Shown: positions 26,137 to 35,429 of the stretch, piece by piece
How the letters are laid out: the number at the start of each line of letters is the position of its first letter
Numbering within the stretch: the stretch's first letter is position 1
Origin: Rubrivivax sp.
GTDB lineage: Bacteria; Pseudomonadota; Gammaproteobacteria; Burkholderiales; Burkholderiaceae_C
Direction of reading: 5' to 3'
NCBI GenBank assembly: GCA_027484825.1
Contig: JAIXSE010000036.1
Location: 1 to 64,000 of the forward strand
Length of the DNA stretch: 64,000 nucleotides
Made by a program: the position numbers and the translations under genes
Notes under the pieces: generated by a model
The model's database searches: none
What the model was told of the DNA's origin: nothing
The model's input: only the letters and a program-made list of their open reading frames with translations

Positions 26137-26586
26137 ATGCCCAACCTCGAAAAAGCCATTGCCTTGGCCGCCACCGCCCATGCTGGGCAACGCGACAAAG
26201 GCGGCCAACCCTACATCCTCCATCCCCTTCGAGTGATGTTGCGACTGGAGTCCGACGAGGAACGTATCGCGGGTGTCTTGCACGACATCGTAGAAGACAC
26301 GAGCGTGACGCTCGACGCACTTCGGACAGAGGGCTTTTCTGAGACGGTGGTGAGCGCGGTGGAAGCGCTCACCAAGCGCCCAGGCGAGACACGGCTGCAA
26401 GCCGCTGCACGCGCGGCGCAGCATCCGGTGGCACGGGCGGTGAAGCTGGCGGACAACGCCGAGAACTCGGACCTGTCCCGCATCCCGAACCCGACCTCCA
26501 AGGACCACGAGCGCCTGGAGGAATATCGGCAAGTGCGTGAACTGCTGCTCGCCGCAAAAGATGAGAGGGATCGAAGCCAGGAATGA
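26137..26586 (+). CDS. HD-domain hydrolase (RelA/SpoT hydrolase-like)
   Basis: 149 residues with the HD metal-binding pattern of RelA/SpoT-type hydrolase domains: AATAHAGQRDKGGQPYILHP, then IAGVLHDIVEDT and ARAVKLADNAEN. Length and layout match the small stand-alone MESH1/SAH-like hydrolases that remove pyrophosphate from (p)ppGpp; an activity on other nucleotides is possible. There is no synthetase domain. The ATG at 26137 fits the family start. No operon partner is evident. Confidence 0.75.
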   Translation: MPNLEKAIALAATAHAGQRDKGGQPYILHPLRVMLRLESDEERIAGVLHDIVEDTSVTLDALRTEGFSETVVSAVEALTKRPGETRLQAAARAAQHPVARAVKLADNAENSDLSRIPNPTSKDHERLEEYRQVRELLLAAKDERDRSQE

Positions 26587-26662
26587 ATCAGGTGGAGGGC
26601 ATCATCCAGCCAGTCACCGTTAGCATCCGCCCTGGCATTTCCATTTCCCCTGCATTCCTTCC

Positions 26663-27220
26663 ATGAGCCCGACCGCCCAAAAATACCCCCTCAGCATGCG
26701 CATCCTCCACTGGCTGCGCGCCGCCATCCTCCTGGGCACCTTGCTGGTGGGCCTGCTGATGGTGAACCTGCCGGACGACGCCACCGCCAAGTTCGAGACG
26801 CTCTACCCCAATCACAAGCAGTTCGGTGTCCTGGCCCTGCTGTTGGTGCTTGTGCAGGTCGCGCTGCGCCTGGTTTTTCGGGGCCGTTTGCCAGGCGCCT
26901 CTATCGGCCTCAAAGCCTGGGAAAACACGCTCTCCAAGCTCGCGCACAAGGCGCTGTATGCGCTCATGATCATCGTGCCCTTGATGGGCTATTCGATGTC
27001 CAGCACCTTTACGCAAAGCGACGGCGTGCCGTTCTTCTTCTTCGGACACCTGCCGGAACTCCTGCCCAAGAACGACGGTTGGTTCGAGATCTTCCAACTG
27101 CTGCATCGCGTGCTGGCCTACACCCTGCTGGGCCTGATTGCGCTGCACATTGCCGGCGCCCTCAAGCACCGCTTTTTCGACAAGAACACAGACGCGGATG
27201 TGATGAAGCGGATGCTGTAA
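26663..27220 (+). CDS. Cytochrome b561 family protein
   Basis: 185 residues with four membrane helices and the usual histidines: MRILHWLRAAILLGTLLVG, a second helix (FGVLALLLVLVQVALRLVFR), a third (LYALMIIVPLMGYSMSS) and LLHRVLAYTLLGLIALHIAG in the fourth. These bind two b hemes and carry electrons between the quinone pool and periplasmic acceptors. It starts with MSPTAQKYPLSMRILHW. No partner such as a YceI-like or catalase gene is adjacent. Confidence 0.85.
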   Translation: MSPTAQKYPLSMRILHWLRAAILLGTLLVGLLMVNLPDDATAKFETLYPNHKQFGVLALLLVLVQVALRLVFRGRLPGASIGLKAWENTLSKLAHKALYALMIIVPLMGYSMSSTFTQSDGVPFFFFGHLPELLPKNDGWFEIFQLLHRVLAYTLLGLIALHIAGALKHRFFDKNTDADVMKRML

Positions 27221-27323
27221 TCCGCAGGCGGTGCAGCACATCTGCTTCGCCCTTAGACACCACCGTACCGCCCGGGATAAGCCCTCCCATCGCTGGTTCT
27301 TCCCGGTTCCGCGGCTTCCTGAT

Positions 27324-27875
27324 TCAAGACCCGACGAAGAACCTCGCGGCCTGGGCGATCGCTTCACGGTCGGATTCCACGGCTGCCGGCGGCCCGCCCT
27401 TGCCCCACAGCGCGCCGGCGAACGGCATCCCCAGAAACTCCGCGCACAGCTTCGTGGAATCGATCATCGGCTGTGCCACCGGCCGACTGCCGCTGGTGGT
27501 CACCAAATGCAGACGCTTGGCCGCCATCGCGTCCTTGAAACCGAGATCTTGGACCCGCAACCAGGCACTCCAATGGTCCAGATAGTGTTTGAGTGAACTG
27601 GGGAAGCTGTACCAGTACACCGGCGCCACGAAGACCAGATCCGTGCAGGCCATCGTGGCATCCAGGAGCGTCAGCAGGTCCCCAGTCGGCTTCGGATAGG
27701 TGCCCACGGTGTGGCGCTGATCCACAAACGCGGGCACTTCCATGTGAGTCAGATGCAGCCATTGCTGCTGGGCCGCTGCAGGCAGTGACGCGGCCGCATG
27801 CCTGGCCAGCCACTCAGTGTTGCCCACATGGCCCGGTTCCCGGGCAGAGGCGACGAGGAAGAGATAGTGGGACAT
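27324..27875 (-). CDS. NAD(P)H-dependent oxidoreductase, flavodoxin fold
   Basis: About 183 residues. The N-terminal strand MSHYLFLVASAREPGHVGNT is the phosphate-binding loop of the flavodoxin-like fold, and VFVAPVYWYSFPSSLKHYLDH with LVTTSGS are the flavin-contacting segments of NAD(P)H:FMN/quinone oxidoreductases. It probably reduces quinones or flavins in the cytoplasm. The ATG at 27875 was chosen because the flavodoxin fold begins there; a longer open frame extends far upstream without similarity. Confidence 0.75.
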   Translation of the reverse strand: MSHYLFLVASAREPGHVGNTEWLARHAAASLPAAAQQQWLHLTHMEVPAFVDQRHTVGTYPKPTGDLLTLLDATMACTDLVFVAPVYWYSFPSSLKHYLDHWSAWLRVQDLGFKDAMAAKRLHLVTTSGSRPVAQPMIDSTKLCAEFLGMPFAGALWGKGGPPAAVESDREAIAQAARFFVGS

Positions 27876-28030
27876 ATCGAGCGTGTGGTGAAACGAAGAA
27901 CCGCGCCTCCCTTGCGCTTGCCACCGCAGGCGTACCTCAGCCGAGTGCACAGCGAAACCGGGCGCGGGCCCAAGCTCAATCATTGTGGCCCAATCCCCAT
28001 GCCTTCGCGGAGGGCAGCAAGGTTGGCGGC

Positions 28031-31000
28031 TCAGCGGGCGGAAGTCCAAAGCCGATTGAGCAGCTGGCGCCATCGCGTCCAGAAACGCCTCCCTTGCCCT
28101 GCCGCATACACGCGCTCAGCGGGAACATGAAGCTTCACCAGGCAACCGCCCTGCGGCTGATTGACGATCAGGATCTCTGCGCCGAGCTGCGCCGCGCGTT
28201 CCCGCATCCCCAGCAACCCGAAATGCCCTGGCCGTCCACCGGCCGCCAGAACCTCAGAAGGAATGCCCGGCCCGTGGTCCTGGATCTGCATCACGAAGCC
28301 CTGGGCCCAGAACTCCATCCGCACGACGATGCGGCTCCCCTTGCCATGCGCCACCGCATTCACGAGGGCTTCACGTCCGATGAGGTACATCAGGTCCTTC
28401 GCATCGGGGCGCAAGTCGCGCACCCGCCCCCGCTCTTCGACCGTGATGTCCACGGTCCCGGCCAACTGTGCGGCTGCGCTGTCAAACGCCGCTCGCAGGC
28501 AGACCCCGCTGTGGTCGTCGCGCAGTCCGCGCACCCGGTCGCGCGCTTCGCCGAGCAGCAGGTCCGCCTGGTCAAGACGGCTCTCCATCGATCGGCGTGT
28601 GGCGTCGTGCTCCGGCAGCGTGGAGGCCACGCCCTGGAAGTCGAGAATCAGCCCCTGCATGCTCTGCAGCAAGGTGTCATGCAGGTCCCGCGCGATGCGT
28701 TCACGTTCGGCCAGCATGGCGCGCATGCGCAGTTCTTCGCGGCGACGCAAAACATTCAGGCGCACCCGGTGCAGCCACCACAGCCCGCTCAGCGCCAGCA
28801 CCCCCCACAGCAGGCGGCACCACCAGGTCTGGTACCAGGCTGGCTCCACCTCGATGACCAAGGCGGATGGTGTGGGAGCCCAGGGGCCGTTGGCCACCCG
28901 GGCTTGCACCTCGAAGCGATGGCGCCCCGGCGGCAACTGCGTGTAGTCTGCCGTGCGGCGGGGCCCAACGTCCTGCCACTGCGTATCCAGCCCGACGATG
29001 CGATGACGAAATCGCACTTCATCACCGCCGGACAGCGCCGCCGCGGCATAGCGGATCTGGACGCGCCCGGGTGACGGTGACAGCTGCACACCGAGGTCAC
29101 GCTCCCGAATCTCCGCGTCGCTGCGCAGGCCCTCGATCATCGTGATCGGTGGCGGGGGATCCCGTCTGGCGTGCTGCGGATCGATGCCGAACACCCCCTC
29201 ATTGGTCGAGACCCACACGCGTCCCTTAGGGGCTTCAGTCAGGGTGGACGCGTACAAGCGGTCGTTGGTGCCGCGCAGGCCATCTGCGCTGTCAAAGATC
29301 TCCGGCTCGACGGGCTCGCCGCGAAGGCCGGCGGCCACCTGCGCCGCCGTCAACCGGAAGAGCTTGCTCAAGCTGAACAGCCAGAGCTCGCCCTGCGGGG
29401 TTTGCACGATCCCGGTGATGGCCTTGAGCGCATCGCCCTGGGTCTTCAGCGGGCGAAACTCATCGTCTTCGAACACGCCCACGCCAGTGCGGCCACCCAC
29501 CCACACGCGGCGCCCGTGCACGGCGGCCACCCAGCTCTGAGCCATGGTCTGGGCGAAGGCCTTGTTGTCGAGCGACCGGAAGACCCCTTTGCGCAGGACG
29601 TATGGCCCCTGCCGCTCATTCGGGAAGAACCACAGCTGCCCCTGCGCGTCATGCACCATGACATACCGGCCATCACTGGGCGGTGCCTGGGGGCCGTCGA
29701 ACGGTGCGAGCTGTCCGCGGTGCAGCCTCAGCAGGTGGTAGCCGGCTTGCAACCAGATCGCGCCCGTGTCGTCTTCGGCGACCTGGTGGATGCGTCCCCG
29801 CTGGGACAGGTCGGGCGCCTCCACCTGCTCAAAGGCGGCCCCCACGTCCTTGCGCCAAAGCGCGTTCCGGGTGGCGACCCAAAGGCGGCCGCCAGGACCG
29901 TACTGCAGGGTGGCCACGTCGCGGATCTGCGGAAAGAGGACACGTGCCACAGGCCCCGCTCCCGCTTCCACATGCATCAGCGGACCCGAGTCAGGACCGA
30001 CCCAGAATCCCCCGGCCGGGTCGGGCCTGAAGTGCGCAGCACCCGCGTAGGCGGGCAGCGCCGCACGCTGGAAGCGGGGCGGACGGAAGCGCTCCAGGCT
30101 CGTGGCCGTCCCCAGCCACACGTTGCCGTCGCCATCCTCGAAGATCATGTTGATCGACAGCGAGGCCAGGCCGTGGGCCGGCGTCATCGAATCGGCCAGG
30201 AGCGCCTGGACGCCGCCCGGGGCCAGCACGTCCTGCCACCGCGCCGCGTGGGCCAGGCCCGCGGAGCTGCGTATCCAGAATCCCCCCCGGCTGTCAAAGA
30301 GCATCGGCCCGAAGGCCTGGGTGGACAGCACCCGGTGCTGGATGAGCCTGCCGTCCTTCAGGGTGATGACGGCCAGGCCCCGAGGGCCGGCGCACCACAA
30401 GCCGCCGTCCGGTGCCGTGGCCACGCGTTCGCAGCCGGCCACCTCCACGGGTTCGAAGCGTCGGGCGTCCCGCGGCAGTCGGTAGAGCCGGTCCGGGTTG
30501 GCGAACCAGACCGTGTCCTGGGCATCAATCACGGGCCGGTAGGAGGCATGCAGGCCCTTGGGCAGGCCCCAGCTGTCGTCCAGGGCGCGCACTTGGTCCC
30601 CTTCCAGCCGGAAGACCCCCCCTTCCTTGAAGTACCAGCCGATGCCGCGGGAATCGAAGACGAAGCGGGTCCACCAGCCGATGCCATCCGGGTCGTCGAC
30701 GGCGGTCGTGTGCCCCTGGAAGCGTCGCATCAGACGAAGCGTGTCGGGATGGACGTAGTAGACGGCCCCGGTCGGGCTGAGCTGTCCCACCAGGTCGGCC
30801 GGATCCACAAAGGGCCCGCCCCCAGGAGCCCGGCTGGGCGAATGGAATGACACGCCGTCGAAGACCTGATTGCCGACGGTGGTGCGAATCCGCAGCATGC
30901 CGCTGGGCACCTGTGTGATGGAGAACACCTCGGCGGCAAGGCCTTGTCGCTCGGTCCAGACGGTGTGCTCATGGTCGGCAAGCGTCTGCGCAAAGGCCGC

Positions 31001-31129
31001 GGGCGTGCACAGCGCGAGCCATGCCGCGATCCGGCCTGCCCAGGGCAGGGCTGCGAGAAGCCATCGACCGGCGGCTCCCCAGGGGGCAGTTCGCAGTGGG
31101 CGTTGTCGGACGGGCAGGGAGCGCATCAT
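28031..31129 (-). CDS. Beta-propeller sensor histidine kinase
   Basis: About 1032 residues. A signal sequence (LPWAGRIAAWLALCTPAAFA, about residues 28-47) is followed by a periplasmic sensor of repeated propeller blades (for example DGDGNVWLGTATSLERFR and GELWLFSLSKLFRL) and a Y_Y_Y-like domain (RFRHRIVGLDTQWQDVGPRR). One transmembrane helix (LLWGVLALSGLWWLHRV) precedes the kinase: H-box RIARDLHDTLLQSMQGLI (HisKA_3) and ATP lid regions REALVNAVAHGKG and DHGPGIPSE. This plan resembles NarX-like kinases with extracellular propeller sensors. A NarL-type regulator is divergent 168 bases away. The start is one of two adjacent ATGs (31129/31126); the frame is open further but overlaps the regulator. 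Confidence 0.85.
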   Translation of the reverse strand: MMRSLPVRQRPLRTAPWGAAGRWLLAALPWAGRIAAWLALCTPAAFAQTLADHEHTVWTERQGLAAEVFSITQVPSGMLRIRTTVGNQVFDGVSFHSPSRAPGGGPFVDPADLVGQLSPTGAVYYVHPDTLRLMRRFQGHTTAVDDPDGIGWWTRFVFDSRGIGWYFKEGGVFRLEGDQVRALDDSWGLPKGLHASYRPVIDAQDTVWFANPDRLYRLPRDARRFEPVEVAGCERVATAPDGGLWCAGPRGLAVITLKDGRLIQHRVLSTQAFGPMLFDSRGGFWIRSSAGLAHAARWQDVLAPGGVQALLADSMTPAHGLASLSINMIFEDGDGNVWLGTATSLERFRPPRFQRAALPAYAGAAHFRPDPAGGFWVGPDSGPLMHVEAGAGPVARVLFPQIRDVATLQYGPGGRLWVATRNALWRKDVGAAFEQVEAPDLSQRGRIHQVAEDDTGAIWLQAGYHLLRLHRGQLAPFDGPQAPPSDGRYVMVHDAQGQLWFFPNERQGPYVLRKGVFRSLDNKAFAQTMAQSWVAAVHGRRVWVGGRTGVGVFEDDEFRPLKTQGDALKAITGIVQTPQGELWLFSLSKLFRLTAAQVAAGLRGEPVEPEIFDSADGLRGTNDRLYASTLTEAPKGRVWVSTNEGVFGIDPQHARRDPPPPITMIEGLRSDAEIRERDLGVQLSPSPGRVQIRYAAAALSGGDEVRFRHRIVGLDTQWQDVGPRRTADYTQLPPGRHRFEVQARVANGPWAPTPSALVIEVEPAWYQTWWCRLLWGVLALSGLWWLHRVRLNVLRRREELRMRAMLAERERIARDLHDTLLQSMQGLILDFQGVASTLPEHDATRRSMESRLDQADLLLGEARDRVRGLRDDHSGVCLRAAFDSAAAQLAGTVDITVEERGRVRDLRPDAKDLMYLIGREALVNAVAHGKGSRIVVRMEFWAQGFVMQIQDHGPGIPSEVLAAGGRPGHFGLLGMRERAAQLGAEILIVNQPQGGCLVKLHVPAERVYAAGQGRRFWTRWRQLLNRLWTSAR

Positions 31130-31297
31130 GGAAGGTGACGCGAACAAATCCGCATCATGAAAGCGGCGCCATGATGCCAGAGTGCCCGAGTGCCCACCCC
31201 CGCAGGCGTGCAGCCAGCCGGTCGCCTCTCGCCCCACGACCTTGACCCCGCAAGGGCGCAGCATTAGGGTGCGGGGCGTTCCTGAACCCTCTGCACC

Positions 31298-31948
31298 ATG
31301 TCTGACCTGCCCGTGATCGCCGCTCCCGTCATCCGCGTCCTGATCGTGGACGACCACCCCATGGTGCGGACCGGCATTGCAGCCGTCATCGACAGCCAGC
31401 CGGACATGCGCGTTGTGGCCGAGGCGCAAGACGGTGTCGAGGCCGTTGAGTTGTGCCGGCAGCACCGGCCCGACGTGGTCCTGATGGACCTGCAACTGCC
31501 CCGCATGAGTGGGCTGGCGGCGCTCGAAGCCATCCGGGCCGAGGCGCCGGACGTCCGCATGCTGGTGCTGACGACCTACCGGGGGGACGTGCAGGCCCTC
31601 AGTGCGCTCAAGGCCGGCGCCAGCGGTTACCTGCTCAAGAACGCCATCCGCAAGGAGCTGCTCCATGCGGTGCGGGAAGTGCAGGCGGGACGGCGCTACA
31701 TCACCGCCGAGGTGGCCCAGGAGCTCAGCACCCGCATGGCGGACGACAGCCTGTCGCCGCGGGAGGTGGAGGTCATCACCCAGGTCGCCGCAGGCGGGTC
31801 CAACAAGGAAGTGGCCGCGCGGCTGGGCGTGACCGAGGAGACGGTCAAGACCCACATGAAGAGCATCCTCGTCAAGCTGGGGGCCAGCGACCGGGTGCAG
31901 GCGGTGGTGATTGCACTGCGGCGGGGCTTCATCCCGCCGCAGGCCTGA
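31298..31948 (+). CDS. NarL/FixJ-family response regulator
   Basis: 216 residues. Receiver domain with the acidic pair and phosphoacceptor region (VLIVDDHPMVRTG, DVVLMDLQLPRMSG, ALKAGASGYLLKN) and a C-terminal LuxR-type helix-turn-helix (LSPREVEVITQVAAGGSNKE, then RLGVTEETVKTHMKSILVKL). It most likely receives phosphate from the divergent propeller kinase. The ATG at 31298 begins MSDLPVIAAPVIRVLIVDD. Confidence 0.9.
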   Translation: MSDLPVIAAPVIRVLIVDDHPMVRTGIAAVIDSQPDMRVVAEAQDGVEAVELCRQHRPDVVLMDLQLPRMSGLAALEAIRAEAPDVRMLVLTTYRGDVQALSALKAGASGYLLKNAIRKELLHAVREVQAGRRYITAEVAQELSTRMADDSLSPREVEVITQVAAGGSNKEVAARLGVTEETVKTHMKSILVKLGASDRVQAVVIALRRGFIPPQA

Positions 31949-31981
31949 TGATCACCGACTGCTCACGGCGGCAGGCGGGGC

Positions 31982-32992
31982 TCACACCCGGCGCAGGAAG
32001 TCCATCAGCGCCTTGAAGTAGACAGCCTGGTCGTCCCACATCGAAAGGTGGCTGCCGTTGCGGCAGATGAACGCCTGGGCATTGGGCATGAGCGTGGCCA
32101 TGCGCTGGATGTCCTTCGGGTCCATGGTGTCGTGGCGGGCGCCGAGCAGCAGCGTTCGCGTCTTGATCTGCGGCAGCCGGTCCCAGACCGTCCAGCCGCG
32201 CAGGTTGCCGGAAAACTCGAATTCGCTGGGCCCCTGCATCTGCAGATAGATGGCCTTGTTCAGATGCTTGAAGCTGCGCATCAGGGCATCCGGCCAGGGG
32301 TCCAGGCGGCAGATGCATTTGACGTACAGATGCTCCATCATGATTTGCTCGTAGTCCGGATTGTCGAAATCCTTGGCGGCTTCGAGTTGCTCCAGTCGCT
32401 GCCGGGCGGGCGCGGGGATGGTCTGCTTCAGCGCATTCGTGTGCACCAGGTAGGCGTCAATGCTCGCGACCATGTTGGACACCACCAGGCCCTTGAGCAC
32501 TTGCGGATGCCGCAGCGCATATTCCATGGCCAGGATGCCGCCCCAGGAATGGCCGAATAGCACGAAGCGATCAAGCCCAAGCCCCTGGCGCACTTCTTCC
32601 ACCTCCTCGAGGTAGCGGGGCAGGGTCCACAGGCGGGTGTCGTCGGGCTGGTCCGAGTTGTTCACGCCCAACTGGTCGTAGTAGTAGATCTCGTAGCCCC
32701 CCGGCGGCAGGAAGGAGCTCATCGCTTCCAGATACTCGTGGGAGAAGGCCGGGCCGCCATGCAGCAGCAGGATCTTGGTGTTGCCATGGCCGACGCGCTT
32801 GGTCCAGACCTTGTACTTGCCGCCCACCACCGGGACCAGCTTCACGCCGTCCGTGCGGACTCCTACCGGATTGAGACCGTCCGGCTTGCGGACGGTGATC
32901 TCGTCCGACGCGCGCGCCTGGGATGAGGTGGGGACGAGGGTGGCCGCTGCAGTGGCAGCGGCGCCGGCAATGAAGCCTCTACGATGAGTCAT
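31982..32992 (-). CDS. Exported proline iminopeptidase-like alpha/beta hydrolase
   Basis: About 336 residues with a Tat-type leader (THRRGFIAGAAATAAATLVP). The mature part has the oxyanion loop LLLHGGPAFSHEYLE, the YYDQLGVNNSD box and the nucleophile elbow LFGHSWGGILAMEY typical of the S33 prolyl iminopeptidase family. The C-terminal Asp and His are in LLLGARHDTMDP and CRNGSHLSMWDD. It would remove N-terminal residues such as proline from peptides in the periplasm. The start is the ATG at 32992; a longer frame adds only non-conserved residues. Between it and the divergent peptidase lies a GGTTAAA box. Confidence 0.8.
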   Translation of the reverse strand: MTHRRGFIAGAAATAAATLVPTSSQARASDEITVRKPDGLNPVGVRTDGVKLVPVVGGKYKVWTKRVGHGNTKILLLHGGPAFSHEYLEAMSSFLPPGGYEIYYYDQLGVNNSDQPDDTRLWTLPRYLEEVEEVRQGLGLDRFVLFGHSWGGILAMEYALRHPQVLKGLVVSNMVASIDAYLVHTNALKQTIPAPARQRLEQLEAAKDFDNPDYEQIMMEHLYVKCICRLDPWPDALMRSFKHLNKAIYLQMQGPSEFEFSGNLRGWTVWDRLPQIKTRTLLLGARHDTMDPKDIQRMATLMPNAQAFICRNGSHLSMWDDQAVYFKALMDFLRRV

Positions 32993-33067
32993 GGACGTGA
33001 ATGCTTGAGTGAATGAGCCGTGAGCTGGAACGGTAACGCGAGCGCGCATTCGCTGCGGGTGAGGCTC

Positions 33068-33084
33068 GGTTAAATACGGTCAAA
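33068..33084 (+). promoter_or_regulatory. GGTTAAA direct-repeat box 1
   Basis: GGTTAAATACGGTCAAA: two GGT(T/C)AAA half-sites with a 10-bp period, between the divergent S33 and S9 peptidase genes. The same arrangement is found at 38011, 40626, 48035 and 53209, near genes for winged-helix regulators or hydrolases. Candidate operator. Confidence 0.5.
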
Positions 33085-33172
33085 CGATGGACTGTGCGTT
33101 TCATGATCCAGCGCTGCGCCCTACAGTCCCTCCCATGGTGTGACGGCCGTGGAGCCGATGGGAGTGAACGGC

Positions 33173-35338
33173 ATGAGAGGCTGTTGGATGCGTCATGGAA
33201 CGAGGCTGCTGGACATGGTCTTGAAGCAGGGCATGGGCCTTTGCCTTTGCCTTTGCCTTTGCCTGTGCATGGGCTCGAGCCTGAGCCTGGACGCGCAGGC
33301 GGCGCGACCGGAAGAGGCGGCCGTGCTGACACCTCAGGCGCTGGCCGAACTGGATCGTGTGGGCGCGCCGGCGCTCTCCCCGGACGGCATGAGGATCGCC
33401 TACACGGTCACAGGCGAACGTCTGGCGGGATCCGGCCCCCGGGTGAGGCTGATGGTGGGGCCCAGTGGAGAGTGGAGGTCGGCGACCGTGGTGCTGGAGG
33501 CGGATCGAGCCGTCGATCAGGTGAGCTGGTCCGAGGACGGTACGCGCCTCTATTACCTGACGTCCGCCCCAGGCACACCGCAGCTGTGGAGCGTTGGAGC
33601 CAGCGGCGGCCCACCCCGTCAGGTGACCGACCTCCCGCTGAGTGTCATGGCGTACCGCCTGGCCGACCATGACCGCCTGCTGATCACGGCTCATGATGCC
33701 TGGCCGGACTGCGAGGATCTGGCGTGCAGCAAGACCCGGCAGGACCAGGAAGCGGCGCTACGCCGGGGCCCCAATCGCGCGGACAGCGGGCTGATGTATC
33801 GGGACGGACAGGCCGTGCGTTACATGGACAGTTATGTGGACGGCCGTTTTACCGCGCTGTTCCAGTCACGGTGGACGCAGGAGGCGCCGGTGACCGAGGC
33901 GACCGCCGTGATGCGCGGTTATCGCTACGACGTCATGGAGCGCAACTTCACCCCGCAGATCGATTTCAGCGTGTCCGGTGATGGGCAGCAGGTGGTGGTC
34001 GCGCTCAGGCCCTCGGGGTCCAACCAGACGGACGAGCTTCCAAAGCGCCTGTTCGACATCAGTCTCCCGGACGGCCGGACGCAGATGCTGGATACGCCGG
34101 CGGGGCGCTCGGCCTACCGGCCACGCCTGTCGCCGGATGGGCGTCATTTGGCCTATCTGCAGGCCCAGGGAAGCGAGCACACCGCGCCACGGGTCACCGT
34201 CTGGGTGCGTGACCGGCAGACCCAGCGGGAGGTGCAGTTGGCGCCGCAGCTGGATGTCCTGGTGACGGACATCGGATGGTCGTCGGAGGGGCGCGTGGTG
34301 TATGCCATCGGCGCGCAGGGGGTGAAGGTCCGGTTGTTCGAGTTGTCGCTCCAGGCGCCCGACACCGCCGTGCCCGTGCCCAGCCGCAGTGCGGTGCTGC
34401 AGTGGAGCAGCCGGGGCGGGCGGCTCGCGGTTCTGGACAGTGATCTGCAGCATCCCCCGGCGTTGTCGGTGCGCGAGGCTGCCGTGGCTTCCCCCTCCGG
34501 GGCGGGCCCTGTCGCTCAGGAAGAGGCGGTCCCGGTGCCGGTGCCGGGTTATCCGCTCGGAGAGGCCTCCGTCTTCCGATTCCGGGGATGGCATCAGGAC
34601 CCGGTGGAGGGCCTGGTGCTGCGTCCCGCCGGATTCCAGCCGGGGGAGCGATACCCGGTGGTGTTCCTGCTGCATGGCGGACCGAACGGTGTCTTCTCCG
34701 ACAGCTGGAGTGCCGGTGTGCTCGCGCCCCAACTGTTTGCCGCCCGGGGGTATGCGGTGGTGATGATCAACCCCCATGGGTCGGCCGGTTATGGCACGGC
34801 CTTCGGCCGATCGGTGCTGCGCCATTGGGCCGACCGCCCGATGGAGGACTTGAAGGCCGGTTGGGCGCATGCGCTGGCACGATTCCCCTTCCTCGACGGG
34901 AACCGGGCCTGCGCGGTGGGGGGCTCGTATGGCGGCTACCTGACGCTGATGTTGGCGGGGCAATGGTCCAAGCCCTGGAAGTGCCTCGTCAACGGACAGG
35001 GCATCTTCGACACCCGCAGCTTCTATTACGCCAATGACATCACGACCTACGACCGCCTCTCGCTGGCGGAGCGGCCTTGGGACCCTGAGATCGAGCACCA
35101 GAATCCGGCGCGGCATGTGGCCAGGTGGACGACGCCGCTCTTCATCATCGCGGGCGGACGGGATTACCGTGTGCCAGTGGATCAGACGCTGGGGGCCTAC
35201 AAGGCGGCATCGCTGCGGCAGGTGCCCACCCAGGTGCTGATCTTCCCGGACGAGGGGCATGGGCAGTTCAGCCTGCCCAACCGGATCCGCACCATGGACG
35301 AAGTGCTGCGCTGGCTCGACCGGTGGACGGCGCCCTGA
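33173..35338 (+). CDS. Exported S9-family prolyl oligopeptidase
   Basis: About 721 residues. A signal peptide containing five Leu-Cys dipeptides is followed by a propeller-like domain (ALSPDGMRIAYTVTG, RLSPDGRHLAYLQ) and an alpha/beta hydrolase domain. The catalytic serine is in the box VGGSYGGYLTLMLAG, with the Asp near GGRDYRVPVDQ and His in FPDEGHGQFS. S9 enzymes cut short peptides; the exported form would act in the periplasm or outside. I chose the ATG at 33173, preceded by GGAG, rather than the GTG at 33140. An ORF-long domain order matches DPP-IV/acylaminoacyl-peptidase types. The alternating LC run comes from a TTTGCC repeat in the DNA. Confidence 0.82.
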   Translation: MRGCWMRHGTRLLDMVLKQGMGLCLCLCLCLCMGSSLSLDAQAARPEEAAVLTPQALAELDRVGAPALSPDGMRIAYTVTGERLAGSGPRVRLMVGPSGEWRSATVVLEADRAVDQVSWSEDGTRLYYLTSAPGTPQLWSVGASGGPPRQVTDLPLSVMAYRLADHDRLLITAHDAWPDCEDLACSKTRQDQEAALRRGPNRADSGLMYRDGQAVRYMDSYVDGRFTALFQSRWTQEAPVTEATAVMRGYRYDVMERNFTPQIDFSVSGDGQQVVVALRPSGSNQTDELPKRLFDISLPDGRTQMLDTPAGRSAYRPRLSPDGRHLAYLQAQGSEHTAPRVTVWVRDRQTQREVQLAPQLDVLVTDIGWSSEGRVVYAIGAQGVKVRLFELSLQAPDTAVPVPSRSAVLQWSSRGGRLAVLDSDLQHPPALSVREAAVASPSGAGPVAQEEAVPVPVPGYPLGEASVFRFRGWHQDPVEGLVLRPAGFQPGERYPVVFLLHGGPNGVFSDSWSAGVLAPQLFAARGYAVVMINPHGSAGYGTAFGRSVLRHWADRPMEDLKAGWAHALARFPFLDGNRACAVGGSYGGYLTLMLAGQWSKPWKCLVNGQGIFDTRSFYYANDITTYDRLSLAERPWDPEIEHQNPARHVARWTTPLFIIAGGRDYRVPVDQTLGAYKAASLRQVPTQVLIFPDEGHGQFSLPNRIRTMDEVLRWLDRWTAP
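33240..33263 (+). repeat. Hexanucleotide (TTTGCC)4 repeat inside a signal peptide
   Basis: Four perfect TTTGCC units followed by a degenerate fifth. They encode Leu-Cys repeats in the hydrophobic core of the S9 peptidase signal peptide. Unit length is a multiple of three, so slippage changes signal length without a frameshift. Confidence 0.85.
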
Positions 35339-35429
35339 CGCCCCAGAACCCTGAGCAGCCCCGAGCAGCCCCAGCGCCCCGAATCCCTGCAAGCGCCCGC
35401 GTGCGCCGCAGGGCCGGTGGATCTCCCGC

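Noticed and set aside
27593-30850. Long open frames on the plus strand (493 and 559 codons)
   Set aside because: They are antisense to the propeller kinase, whose domains are clear; high GC leaves the complementary strand open.
31130-31855. N-terminal extension of the kinase frame
   Set aside because: It overlaps the response regulator on the other strand and has no domain; the signal peptide begins after 31129.
33866-35392. 508-codon minus-strand frame
   Set aside because: Antisense to the S9 peptidase, which has a complete catalytic triad.
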